From Euclidia mi (taxonomy: Eukaryota; Arthropoda; Insecta; Lepidoptera; Erebidae): a DNA stretch of 64,000 nt. The notes under the pieces are model-generated. The model saw nothing but the letters and a program-made list of their open reading frames with translations, was not told the origin of the DNA and made no database searches. How positions within the stretch are numbered: position 1 is the first letter of the stretch; each line of letters opens with the position of its first letter. The position numbers and the translations under genes were made by a program. Where the stretch lies: contig OX123182.2 of assembly GCA_944739405.2 (NCBI GenBank), positions 100,977,279-101,041,278 of the forward strand. Direction: 5' to 3'. Of this stretch, positions 43,772 to 54,547 are shown piece by piece.

Positions 43772-44735
43772 ATTTTGTGTCTTACTTTCGGTCCATGTAA
43801 CTTTGATATTTTATTTTCCCCACACATACCAGGAATTCTTGAAACCCTGGCCGCTACCGTCAATGAGATACGTCGATAGACATGGTGCCGATAAAGACTT
43901 ATTCTTTGATAGACTCGTCTTCCTAACGCTGGATATACCGAACTACGTAGGAGATAATAGGAATCATAAAAACATTGCAACGGGCGTACTTGTAAATAAT
44001 GATACAGTTTTGACTTCCTACAACCCATTTAGAAATCTAACAAAGTTCGAAGAAATTGTGAAAAAGATCTACGTTTGTTATATGACACGTAGGCAAGTGG
44101 AACCTCCTTATATAACTGGATATGATTATATGTGTGCAACGATAGCATGTGGACGTCAGGTTATTCCAATGCATGATAAAGATATATCAGTTGATCAGTG
44201 GCATGGTCCAGATAAGAAACACAGTCCTCTACATGACCTAATGGTGGTGAGATTGGATGATGCTGTAGACATTTGGATACCTGAAAAGGAATATACATAT
44301 GAAGAGCGTCACTCCGCAGCGCAAATTAAAAGAAAAGTTATTCAGCAAGCTGGTCCACTACTTACAAATATCGCTGTACCTGGTGATATTATTACAATGC
44401 CAGTGAAATTTGTATCGCTAGGACTCAAAAGTAATGTAAATGTAAATGTGAATTATGTTCTGGAGTCAGCAGAGTACTCTGATAGCGATAAGATAATGGT
44501 AGATTGTGATGATTGGTTACCAAAATTTTGGGGCCACTTTGTTTGTATATGGAATGATCCTGCATTCAGTGGATTTGCCTCTGGTGCTATGTTGTTCTCA
44601 AATAAAACGTTATTTGGGATTGGCAGTTTTGCTTTATGGAGAGGAAAAGATAGCGTTTTAGTGTTTACTGATCTGAGACCCTATAATGAACTGATAGTGA
44701 ACACATGTACAGGAAAAGATTTAGAGTTAAGATAG
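43772..44735 (+). CDS. Serine protease homologue (catalytically dead), terminal exon
   Basis: About 320 residues to the stop. A hydrophobic leader-like start (FCVLLSVHVTLIFYF) is followed by a trypsin-fold-like arrangement: ATGVLVNNDTVLTSYNP where active proteases have a TAAHC motif, HDLMVVRLDDAV at the Asp strand, and AFSGFASGAMLFSNKTLFG at the position of GDSGGP, then FTDLRPYNELI near the end as in the last helix. The catalytic His and Ser positions read other residues, while the Asp appears kept. Thus it is a probable non-catalytic homologue, secreted if the leader is real. The upstream exon with the start Met was not found; the frame extends back into LINE sequence only by accident. Divergence is high, so the family call is moderate. 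Confidence 0.6.
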
Positions 44736-44859
44736 TGAAGATGACAAAGAATTAGATATAGTATCTGATTGTGCAAAACTATCTGTCACACCTATTTTGG
44801 CTTTGCGGTCAGAGTCATCATGTACCAGAACAAAAGACCATAAACCAATCCCATTGATC

Positions 44860-44865
44860 AATAAA
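44860..44865 (+). terminator. Possible polyadenylation signal
   Basis: aataaa 125 bp after the stop of the protease-homologue frame. Confidence 0.35.
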
Positions 44866-45173
44866 ATATGGATTGACCAGAATTCTGGTTATCCTTCATA
44901 AGAGATAAAGTAATATTACCTGTCATATGTATTGCGTAATCATGTAAAATTTCAGAAATATATTTTACTTTTGTATCCTATACCAAATGAAGTTTCAATT
45001 GTTAATTATGAGTATACTGTCTCGGCTGTCAGGAACATCGTCGACAGTCGCAATACGGAGTCAGTACCTCTGAATATACTAGTCAGAGACTAATCTAAAT
45101 CATGGACGAGGAAGCGGATTCCAGTTTGCAACCTGAATAAAGCTAGAAGAATGATGACCTCATTAGCTACGGA

Positions 45174-45297
45174 ATTCAATATTCGATCTATAGATAGATC
45201 TGCAGATTTTAGATTCGTTTTTGACAGAAGCTCCTTACAAAATAAGTCAAACACGAAACTCGAATCTCAAAATCCATTTAAAGATCGAATATTTAAA
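45174..45297. mobile_element. Hairpin MITE, copy 2
   Basis: Same element as in both arms of the giant inverted repeat (attcaatattc, agattcgtttttgaca, cgaatctcaaaatcc), here in the spacer and in the orientation of the right-arm copy. Confidence 0.7.
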
Positions 45298-45378
45298 ATG
45301 GCCGTAAGTCAACAGATTACTATCTAGCTACCTGAGTTTATAATTTTTTTAATTAACATTCCAAGATTTAATTAAAAA

Positions 45379-45611
45379 TTGACTGCACGGTTTGTATAGT
45401 GGTTTAAGCGGCCGCCTCACTTGACACTGCGCCGAGTGTTGTGGGTTCGATCCCCACACAAGACAACACTTTGTGTGATCCACAAATTGTTGTTTCGAGT
45501 CTGGGCGTTCATTGTGTCCGTTAGTTGTAGGTATGTTTGTAAAGTCCCTCGCGACACGATTTAGTCCTAATGCGGGAGGTGTCTTTTAAAAAATAAAAAA
45601 AGTAAAATAAA
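45379..45611 (+). repeat. tRNA-derived SINE
   Basis: Head with A-box-like tatagtggtttaagcgg and B-box gggttcgatcccc, body gtctgggcgttcattgtgtc, and an A-rich tail at 45588-45611. The head is not a functional tRNA gene because it lacks a consistent cloverleaf and runs into the SINE body. A degenerate relative is at 58.59-58.74 kb. Confidence 0.7.
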
Positions 45612-45696
45612 AATTCTACAACATCACGTAGTACATTGTACTGTTGATAAATAAAACGTTATTACTGTAATACTTCTTGTATAATTTAATTGTATA

Positions 45697-45952
45697 GTTT
45701 AGTCCTACGCCTGTAAATCCCCGAAGGGGTAGGCAGAGGTGTAATATTACACCCACATTTTGCCATGAATTTTAGGTACCACGTAATAGGGGGCGAGCCC
45801 ATTGCCCTTACCGGGCACATTGACAAACTACTATGACCGTGTTGCTACTGAGAATTTGGAAAATAAGTAATACTTATGCCCGACCCGGGAATCGGACCCG
45901 GGACCTCCGATCAGCATTCGCATACGCTATCCACTAGACAACAGAGGCAGTC
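45697..45952 (-). repeat. tRNA-derived SINE with RTE-LINE tail
   Basis: Minus strand: tRNA-like head ttgtctagtggatagcg and B-box gtcccgggtccgattcccg, body ggcaatgggctcgcccccta, then the tail cctctgcctaccccttcggg shared with the LINE end at 41.04 kb. Closely matches 61803-62056. Confidence 0.8.
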
Positions 45953-45986
45953 ACTGGACCACGGAGTAAAATTAAATTATACGGAT

Positions 45987-46001
45987 AATAAGTCCGTATA
46001 A
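45987..46001 (+). repeat. Candidate target duplication of the Penelope-like element, left
   Basis: aataagtccgtataa; aataagtctgtataa lies at 48531-48545. Confidence 0.6.
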
Positions 46002-46270
46002 GAATATATATATAAACGGGAATTAACGCGAACATGCATTAGGTATTTACATACCTTATTTTGCTTGACGTTTCGAGACGGTTGCACGCCCCGTGGTCGC
46101 AATCTGACTGGTGTAGCGGTGTCACGTCTCCGGGTGCGAGGTAGAAGCTTCCATTTCTACCCCCGGGTCGTTTATTTTCGAAGTACCGGCGCAAAACACA
46201 CTAACCGTATCTGTATATTGAATATTCGCCGACTGCGCATTTAAGTGGGTGTTGTTAGTCGAATCACTGG
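46002..46270. repeat. Inverted terminal repeat of the Penelope-like element, left
   Basis: Runs from agaatatatatataaacggg to tgttgttagtcgaatcactgg; the reverse complement is at 48228-48500. Contains gcttgacgtttcgagacggt, which on the other strand gives the ctcgaaacgtc that resembles a hammerhead 3' core. Confidence 0.85.
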
Positions 46271-48172
46271 ATTCCACGCCGATGACAATTTGAAGCCCTC
46301 TTCCCGATTGAAATTTTTATGTTTTCTGATTTCAATCGCTTCACGCACAACTCTTGGGTAAAAGTGGCGTTCCGTGGAGAGGACTTGGGGACGATGAAAT
46401 TCAATCCAGTGATTGGTGCCCGATTGGAGTAAATGTTCCGCAATCGCCGATTTGTTCGTTTGACGGTTCTTTACAGCTGCGATGTGCTCCTATATACGTT
46501 CAGCGATAGTCCGCTTCGTTTGCCCTATGTAAGAGCTTCTGCAGGTGCAGTTGATTTTATAGACACCTGGGGTTTGTAGCGGTAGAACATCCTTTGGTGT
46601 GCCCACCATGTTGTATACTTTGGCCCCTGGTGTAAATACGGTCGGAATGGAGTAGTTTTTTAACTTGGCTCCTATTTTATCCGTAACACCTCTAATGTAG
46701 GGCATGTAGGTCGGTTGTCTATTTACCGCCGGATGTTTTTCTCGCTTGGTAGGCCGCGTCGTTCGTCGTTGTACCTGGTATCCGTTTTTCCTGAGTACCT
46801 CCTGAACATGGTCTAGCTCTAGCTTCAAATGCTCAGGGTCACAGAGGTCATGTGCTCTGTTTTTTAGTGACGTCACAACGGATTGCAGGTGTCGAGGGTG
46901 GTGGTGCGACGTGGCGTGCAGGTATCTATCTGTGTGTGTAGGCTTCCGGTATACGCAGTGTGTTAAGGACCCATCTAGTCTCACAGTCACTTTGACATCC
47001 AAGAATGACAACGATCTGTAAGTTTCCATTACGTAGGTGAACCTCATTTTCGGATGAATGGAGTTAAGGTGTTGCACATATTGATCTATTTCCTGCTTAC
47101 CTCCTTTTACGATACTAAAGATGTCGTCCACGTATCTTTTCCAAAGCCTGATGGTCTTAGGTCCGATGCTAAGCGCCTTTTCTTCAAAATGTTAAATCCA
47201 GATATTAGCCAGTACTGGGGCTACTGGACTCCCCATTGCGACACCATCGATCAGGAGGTAATATTGGCCTTGGAAGAGGAAGTAGTTGCCATCTAGGCAG
47301 TGCTTTAATAGATCAATATGGTTGTGAGGCATATCATTGTCACTCAGTTTGTCCCTCACTACGTCCAGACATTCCCTTATTGGAACATTGGTAAAGAGCG
47401 ACTCAACGTCAAAGCTTACCATTACATCTTCCGGTTCCAATCGGATGCTTTGTACGATCTGGACGAAATGACGCGAGTTCTTCACGAAAGACGGTGTCAT
47501 ACCGACTAATGGCTGCAATACCGATGCAACGTGCTTCGCAAGGTCGTAAGTAGGCGAGGAAATCTGACTTACGATAGGCCGCAGTGGCACGTTGGGCTTA
47601 TGTACCTTAGGCAGACCATATAACCTAGGTGGTTGGTATGGCTTGGGACCATATAACTTGCTATACTCATCTTCCGTGAACAGGTCCTGGTGGTCTTGTA
47701 TCAGTGCTCGTATTTTGCGCGTTACTCTGGCCGTGGGGTTATATGAGACCAGTTTATACACCTTGTTATCGCATAACAACTCTCGTACCTTGTCCGTATA
47801 ACCAGCCGTATTCATCACTACAGTGGCGTTTCCCTTGTCGGCCTTAAGCACTAAAATATCCTGGTTGACCCGAATCCTTTTCAGTGCTTGACGCTCTTCC
47901 ATAGTGACATTGCTGGTGGGTATCTTCGACTTCCGTAATATCACCGCGACGTCCTGTCGTAGGGTATCGGCATCACCGGGTGGTACTTTATTACGGATAA
48001 TCGTCTCCTCAACACTGCTGATTATATTTTCGTACGGTATTCGCTTAGGTGTTAATGCGAAGTTTAAACCTTTGGCCAAGATGTTAATCACAGGTTCATA
48101 TAAACTCGCGTTGGATAGATTAATTACGGTGTTACTGGTTTGTACCGATGCCGTAGGTAACGTTTTATTCAC
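46241..48172 (-). pseudogene. Penelope-like reverse transcriptase with GIY-YIG endonuclease
   Basis: One frame interrupted by two stops (47192-47194 and 46490-46492). RT: ILVLKADKGNATVVM, RLYGLPKVHKPNVPLRPIVS, VSFDVESLFTNVP, GVAMGSPVAPVLANIWI and, after the first stop, RYVDDIFSIV. GIY-YIG endonuclease at the C-terminus: GVYKINCTCRSSYIGQTKR, just before the second stop; the frame then continues (EHIAAVKNRQTNKSAIAEH) to a TAA at 46241. The start is uncertain: the first codon is GTG and the frame extends upstream into the terminal repeat, where another stop is met. Penelope RTs are related to telomerase and use the GIY-YIG nuclease for integration. This copy is inactive unless stops are read through. 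Confidence 0.9.
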
Positions 48173-48227
48173 ATACCGTCGGTTTAATAAATTCGAGAAC
48201 TTTCTTCAAATTGTCATCGGCGTGGAG

Positions 48228-48500
48228 TCCAGTGATTCGACTAACAACACCCCACTTTAATGCGCAGTTGGCGAATATTCAATATACAGATACGGTTAGT
48301 GTGTTTTGCGCCGGTACTTCAAAAATAAACGACCCGGGGGTAGAAATGGAAGCTTCTACCTCGCACCCGGAGACGTGACACCGCTACACCAGTCAGCTTG
48401 CGACCACGGGGCGTGCAACCGTCTCGAAACGTCAAGCAAAATAAGGTATGTGAATACCTAATGCATGTTCGCGTTAATTCCCGTTTATATATATATTCTT
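48228..48500. repeat. Inverted terminal repeat of the Penelope-like element, right
   Basis: ccagtgattcgactaacaac through cccgtttatatatatattct, the reverse complement of 46002-46270 with a handful of differences. Confidence 0.85.
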
Positions 48501-48530
48501 AAACATGCAACGCGAGTGTTTAAAAGTTTC

Positions 48531-48545
48531 AATAAGTCTGTATAA
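48531..48545 (+). repeat. Candidate target duplication of the Penelope-like element, right
   Basis: aataagtctgtataa; one mismatch to 45987-46001. Confidence 0.6.
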
Positions 48546-48572
48546 TTTAAATCAAACATAATAATTCAAAAC

Positions 48573-49808
48573 TGATAATGATGACTCGATCACAAATTTC
48601 ACGCCCCAACTACGATCATGTTACAATCCTAGTTATACACAACTATGGAAGTATATCTCACAGATTCATTAGTAAATATCAGGGTGTATCTATTTTATTA
48701 TTGTTATGTTCTTAACCTAGTTAATGTAGAAGATGTTCCTTGCAGGTACATTGGGAGTAAATCAGGATTTTATCGAAGCCAGTCACGCAGGCAACAACAA
48801 TCTACCTGTTGTGTTATTTATTGAAGCAAAGCACATTCAGGCACCTAATCAAGTTGTAGAAAATAAATATTTAAAAAAAAACAGGATAGACACAGCATAA
48901 TTATAAATAATGAAAAATGTTTCGTTTACAAAAAATCAATATCAATCAAATCTAAGACGTGTAATGAAAGTGAAATCTGATAATCACTTTAAAAGTGGTA
49001 AATTTGATCGCTTACAAAATTGCAACAAGTTTTATTAACCAGCTAGTAAATTTTAGTTAAAATGACAAAACACCTTTAGGTAACTTGCATGTCTGCGTTC
49101 ACGATAATATTCTCGAAAGTCACGACAAGTCTGCCAAACCACACTTTTGCAGCATAGTGAAGAATCACTTAACCCTTCTAAAGTACGAAGAGGCATGTCC
49201 CCATCACTATGACTAACTACAAAATTCAATATTCAACCTATAGATAGATCTGTAGATTTTAGATTCGTTTTTGACATAAGCTCCATACAAAATATGTCAA
49301 ACACGAATCTCGAATCTCAAATTCCATGTATGGAACGAATATTGAAAATGGCCGTAAGTCTACCAATCCGCACTCGGCCAACTTTGGTTACCATGGGCCT
49401 ACCCTTCTCATAGTGTGGAATAGTCCGTGCCTAGCTTTAGGACAGTTCACATACAGAACTTGTGAAATGTACTATTTAATGATAAAATGAAGCAAATATA
49501 TTTATTTTTTTGAGTTCGTAACAATAGTATAGACGTATCTAACGTGTCTCATATTATCGATAAATTATCTTGTTAACTGCAACTAGTTGTAAAGTTATTT
49601 TATTACTGGCACTGGTATCTCGTATATCAGAGTAGTTTTTATTATTTGATAGCTTTAGTGTTGTTCCATAAACTAGCTGGCAAGAAGTTTTGGGTTGCCC
49701 TGTTGAATTATATTATAACTTCAGCGATACTTTCAAGTAAATAGTACCATTTAACATACGTATAAGTTTCTTAATTATTCAGTTTTAGTTATCATTATCA
49801 TTTTTTTT
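48573..49808. repeat. Right arm of the giant inverted repeat
   Basis: Reverse complement of 41768-42975. It includes the MITE copy at 49224-49345 at the matching position, so the MITE was there before the arms were duplicated. Similarity stops at catttttttt at the outer edge and tgataatgatgactc at the inner edge. Confidence 0.9.
49224..49345. mobile_element. Hairpin MITE, copy 3
   Basis: attcaatattcaacctatag at the left, acgaatattgaa at the right; inner hairpin attcgtttttgacata / tatgtcaaacacgaat. Confidence 0.75.
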
Positions 49809-49829
49809 AAAGGTTACTATCTATAACCT

Positions 49830-49866
49830 AATTCAAGAGACGGTTGTCGCAACCGTCTCTTGAATT
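49830..49866. repeat. Perfect hairpin with 17-bp arms
   Basis: aattcaagagacggttg, loop tcg, then caaccgtctcttgaatt. It lies 22 bp outside the right arm of the giant inverted repeat. caaccgtctc also occurs in the Penelope terminal repeat. Confidence 0.9.
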
Positions 49867-51816
49867 ACATTACCCTATATTTTTACTTCTAAGTTATTGT
49901 AGTGCATTTTAAATAATATTGTACATGGTAACGTAGAATAAATAAATTATTTGCGTAGTAGATTTAATAATAATTATATAAAATAATGTTTTGATTTTGG
50001 TCGTCTCCAGGCGTAATCTGGTGTAACATACCATCCATTTATAACTATCGCAAAAAATATTACATTAATTGACTGTATATTATAAATGTAGTAAAAATAA
50101 GACATACTACGCAAAATTAATACTTCAAACTAATCTATTTGTCTTGTGCTACCTTAAAAGTGAAGCTAAATTGATTTATGATGTTCGTACATCATAAGAA
50201 AATAAGCATTTATTCTAATTTTAGGGAATAATATTTTCTTAGAAATCCCTATGGCAAAAACCACATATCATCGGGTCCAAAATGAAATGGACAATAGATT
50301 TCCTACGTCCGCGGTGACATTGATAAAGTAACAAATAGTGGTTCGGACCGCAACACTTACAGGACAAAATTAAAGAAAATGCCCAGTATGGAGACGAATG
50401 GGAAAGATCCATCTCATAGGAATGTTACTGAGAGAACTAATGAAAAAACTAACCAAGTTCCATAAGTACTGTGTTAAGGAAACTAGTTTGTAAGAAGTTC
50501 TTATTGTTGGACAATTATAGTAATGATGAACTATACAGAGATTGATATTGTCATATTAAATTGATTACATTATGAGTGTATTATGTATCGCTTAATATTT
50601 ATGATTATTTCTGACTGGCCCATATACAGAATGTTGATATGCATTTGCAAAATATTTTTTCATAATACAAAATAGACAGTTTACTTACTAACTTAAAATT
50701 ATTTTAAACAGTGTGTGATGATATAAAATATTATTTTCATTCGATGTTACTTAGATAGTAAATCAGAATAAAAAGAGGCTCGAGCACGAAATATTTACGA
50801 ATTTGTAAAGTAAATCAGCGAGTCCTCGATGACAGAACTACAGCAGGCAGCACGAGTTAAAGGTTTCGGTTTAAAACGAGGTTTTAACGAGGTTTCTCTG
50901 TCTACGAGGCAGCACAAACGACATTTTGACATCTATCGTTCACTCGATGACTTTACATGTGGCAATGTGAGCTAAATGACCACCTTATTGAATGAATGGT
51001 ACGTTCCAAACTAGGTGAGAAGGTTAATATTTTTTAAATTTATTTTGTAATAATAACGACGCTGTGTTGATTGGAAATGTCATGCATAGATGGACGCCAA
51101 TTCAAAAATAAAATATTGAAGCAGCATAATATTAAACTCTTTGGTAGAAAACGAAAAAATATTTTATGGTTTCCGAATGTTATTTTTGTCATTGATGACG
51201 GACTTATGTCATTAAATAAAAATCGAGTAAATAAAAATACGAGGAGTAATTAAATCATTGGCACATTATGCAAGGTTTTTGTGATACATTTTTTTATTTT
51301 GGTTCGGTTAATGAATACTACAACATAACGTGTTCAACCAGAAGTTTATAATAATATACCTAATATAAGTTTACAAGTTTCATTGTTGTTGAAACACCTT
51401 CAATGTATGATGTCTAAAGAAGATTTTATACCGGTCAACAGTTATCTATTATATATTTTTATTAATTTATTTGATCTTTTTTTCCACCTTGACATTGGCA
51501 AAATCATCGATCCAACCGATGGAGCCACACAAAAAAAAAAAAAGAAGATTTTGGTTATTTATATAACTAAAAAGCATGAAGTTTTATACAGAAGCTAATA
51601 AAGTGAACCAGTGTTTTGTACCTGACATTCAAAGCCTATTTTTATAAGATTATTTGATTGAAAATAAAATTATGGTTATTGTTTATTACTAGAGCTTAAT
51701 AAGATTAATAGACATCTATCTTATCACATGTCTTCTGACTAAAGCGTTCGTTTTCATTGATATTCAGACAGTCATATCCAAGAGGACTAGGTAAGACGCT
51801 GATATGGGACTCACAA
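49867..51816. other. AT-rich non-coding stretch
   Basis: No coding region or known repeat recognised. Short frames at 51.07-51.6 kb have no recognisable domain. Confidence 0.4.
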
Positions 51817-52145
51817 TTTTTTTTTTTTATGGTAATAGGCGGCAAACAAGCAGACGGATCGCCTGATGGTAAGCAATTACCGCCGCCCATGGACACAAGC
51901 AACACCACAGGAGTTACAAGTGCGTTGCCGCCCCTTGAGGTTGGGAAAAGGGATAGGATGAGGAGTGGGGTGTGGGAGAAGGATTAGGGGATAGGGCCTC
52001 CGGTACTCTCACTCACCGAACAAAACGCAACAGTTGAGGTACTGTTACTTTACGTCGATTTTCTGTGAGAGGGTAGTACTTCCCCGGTCGAGCCCGCCCA
52101 TTCATGCTGAAATTAGCAAGGCTCTACTACCTTGATTTACGGCAG
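51817..52145 (+). repeat. Lepidopteran interspersed repeat (aataggcggcaaac family)
   Basis: T-run, then aataggcggcaaacaagcag, cctgatggtaagcaattacc, agtgcgttgccgcccctt, ending ccggtcgagcccgcccattc. This combination is common in lepidopteran genomes; no coding capacity. Family name not assigned. Confidence 0.65.
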
Positions 52146-53040
52146 ACAGTCGTCCGTCACCTAAATTTTATTATTATACTCGCTGTGTCCGCATATTGTG
52201 GCCTATAATATGATGCCCGAATGTACCTACTTCAAAATAAAAAGCTTTTTAAACAATCTTACAAACCCAATTTTACCCCCTTGAAGATATACATGTCAGT
52301 CAGGATAAGTTATTTTATACTTGTAGAGTAGAGTACCTACCTACGTAATTATTGTAAAGTAGAGTACGCAGGAGTGTTAAAAGAGTCTCTAAGGAACATC
52401 CTATGTTCATATCAGAAAATTGATTTGATGTCGATGTCGATTGCTACTTTATTTTTCGTATACTTATAGATAATTTTCACTAATATTTCTACATGCTCAA
52501 AACCAAAATATGGTGTTATTTACTACATATTTAAAGTGGCGAGCGTGTTTACTTCTTTATTGCGTCAATAAACATAGCCTACATTCAAAAGGAACACATC
52601 AAATATGGAATTATATAAATATTCATAATAAAGAGGCTTAAAACGTGTAAATATGATACATTTATATATTTCGAATCTTTTCTCACCAACAAATTCTACG
52701 TGAAAATCCAGGAGCAATTAGTGTGAAAATTGTTTCGACAAAATGACATTAGATTGACATTAACTTTACTTTGCTTATGTCAAATCAGAGTTCGTGCTGC
52801 CCAAAGAGATTGGATATATACATAGAGGTAGTCCTAGTACTTACAAATTGAACACAGTCAACTGACGTGTAAGATACAATTTAGACAATATTATGCCATC
52901 AAATTATATAACCTTAGTGATTTTTTCTTTTATAACAGTTCTATCATGATTTTGAATTTAGCCGTATAATATTTATATCGACTTTTCAAGTGTTATAAAA
53001 AATCTTATCGATATGTCTATCCACCGTATATTTTACTTCG
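52146..53040. other. AT-rich non-coding stretch
   Basis: Nothing recognised. Confidence 0.35.
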
Positions 53041-53051
53041 TTATTTTTTAG

Positions 53052-53217
53052 ATTCTATGTGCACGTGATAAAGATTTATAAAATAAGTGGATTGCTGCAG
53101 TATGTCGTGGAGAAAATTGGGTGCCTAGAAAGCACCATAGAATTTGTTCCAAGCATTTTACTGCGGAATGTTTTTATAGTAATGACAGATGGCTCCTCCC
53201 TTCTAAACATATCAGTG
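53052..53217 (+). pseudogene. THAP-domain exon relic
   Basis: After an acceptor-like ttattttttag (ending 53051), the frame reads DKDL, a TAA stop, then NKWIAAVCRGENWVPRKHHR and ICSKHFTAECF, and ends at a donor-like GTGAGT at 53218. W-I-A-V-R, NW-P and ICSxHF spacing are typical of the THAP zinc finger (C2CH), with the C and H of ICSKHF visible; the first two Cys would be in an upstream exon. The in-frame stop suggests decay. THAP domains bind DNA and occur in P-element transposases and host regulators. A P-type transposase relic lies 2.2 kb away on the opposite strand, so the two may or may not be from one element. Confidence 0.5.
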
Positions 53218-53586
53218 TGAGTGTTTAAATAATCACTTGCTAATAATTAAAATATCAGCAACAGTAATGAAAGCCGAAGCTTGTTAGAATCCATCATATT
53301 ACAAAAAAAATTAATGCACTTATAGAAAAAATCTGATCTTTCTTTACAAAGATAGTAATATTTAAAGGACAGTAATTTGAAGGTTTGATAAGAACTGTCT
53401 GATTTCATAGTCACGACAACTGAGTGGATATGCATCAAAATAAGGGAATCTTCATTTGAAAGAAATTTTGTTAAATGTGATCTACCCACAGACCAAAACT
53501 TGGTTGTTCTTGTTCGACTAGTGGACTAATAATGTGCCGATCCCAAGATAAAATCGAAGGGCTAGTCTAGCCACAATTTTTTTCTC

Positions 53587-54262
53587 TCTAAATATTCTGT
53601 GTGTCACATGTATGATCGAAAAGTGTCCGATCCCGCACATACATTTTTACACATAGATTTGTTTAACCTACATTGTGTAATGAGAAAATGTCAATAAAAA
53701 GTGATTACTGTTAATAACAAACTTTTGGGGACTATTGAAGATTTTCACTAAATTATTTATTTTAACTTTAAATTTATGTGTTTTGATACAATAATCCTTG
53801 TCGACCATGCCTTTTCTTATAATATGTCGATTTGGATAATATATGACATTTACAGTTATCATAATGCCTGAGCATGCGTTTTGCCTTATTCTTAATTGTT
53901 TACTTTTTCTAGCAAAAATGTGAAATTTGGCCAAATTACACATTTTCTAAATATTCTGTGTGTCACATGTATGATCGAAAAGTGTCCGATCCCGCACATA
54001 CATTTTTTACACAGATTCAGATTTGTATTAGCTACACTATGTAATGAGAAAATTTCAATTAAGTGATTATTGTTAATAACAAACCTTTGGGCACTATTCA
54101 AGGTTTTGTCTGATTTATTTAAGTTAATTTTTATGTTTTTCGCTTGATAAAATCCATGTCGACTATGTCCTATCCTTGTAAAGAATTAATTTGGATATGC
54201 CATTCTCAGTTATCATAATTCATAATGCTTAAGCTATGAGTATTTGCTTTTTTCTTAATTAT
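53587..54262. repeat. 360-bp tandem duplication
   Basis: Both units begin taaatattctgtgtgtcaca and contain gatcgaaaagtgtccgatcc and gttaataacaaac; starts at 53587 and 53947. The second copy has several indels and ends near 54262. Confidence 0.85.
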
Positions 54263-54384
54263 TTGCTTTCTCTAATAATTATTTGGGGGTGATGATTTAT
54301 TTATTTAATATTTATTAATCCCACTTACAGCTATCATTACAGCTGAAAAATTAACTATAGATAAATATAAAAAAACATTTATGC

Positions 54385-54547
54385 CGAGGGTGTCGTATGA
54401 GGCGACTAAGAGAAACACAAGAGAAGAAAAAAAAAATCTCGAAATAAAACCCTATACGAATACGTCTGGCTAGTGTGGTATAATAGTAGGCCAAACCTCC
54501 ACCACGGAAGGCTTAAGACCAGCAGTGGACTGGAAAAGGCTGTTGAT
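54385..54547 (+). repeat. SINE-like repeat with GATGAT-type tail
   Basis: gagggtgtcgtatgaggcga, aaaccctatacgaatacgtc, then ttaagaccagcagtggactg and aaaggctgttgatg. Same family as 35.96-36.16 kb. Confidence 0.65.

Larger units (their letters stand above)
46002..48530 (-). mobile_element. Penelope-like element with inverted terminal repeats
   Basis: A minus-strand RT/GIY-YIG coding region between inverted repeats of about 265 bp (46002-46270 and 48228-48500). Candidate 15-bp target duplications with one mismatch lie outside. Penelope elements often carry such terminal repeats (pLTRs) in direct or inverted order. About 30 extra bases (aaacatgcaacgcgag...) sit between the right repeat and the duplication. 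Located in the spacer of the giant inverted repeat. Confidence 0.85.

Noticed and set aside
45379..45470. tRNA gene on the plus strand
   Set aside because: Same reasoning: it is the head of a SINE with an A-rich tail.
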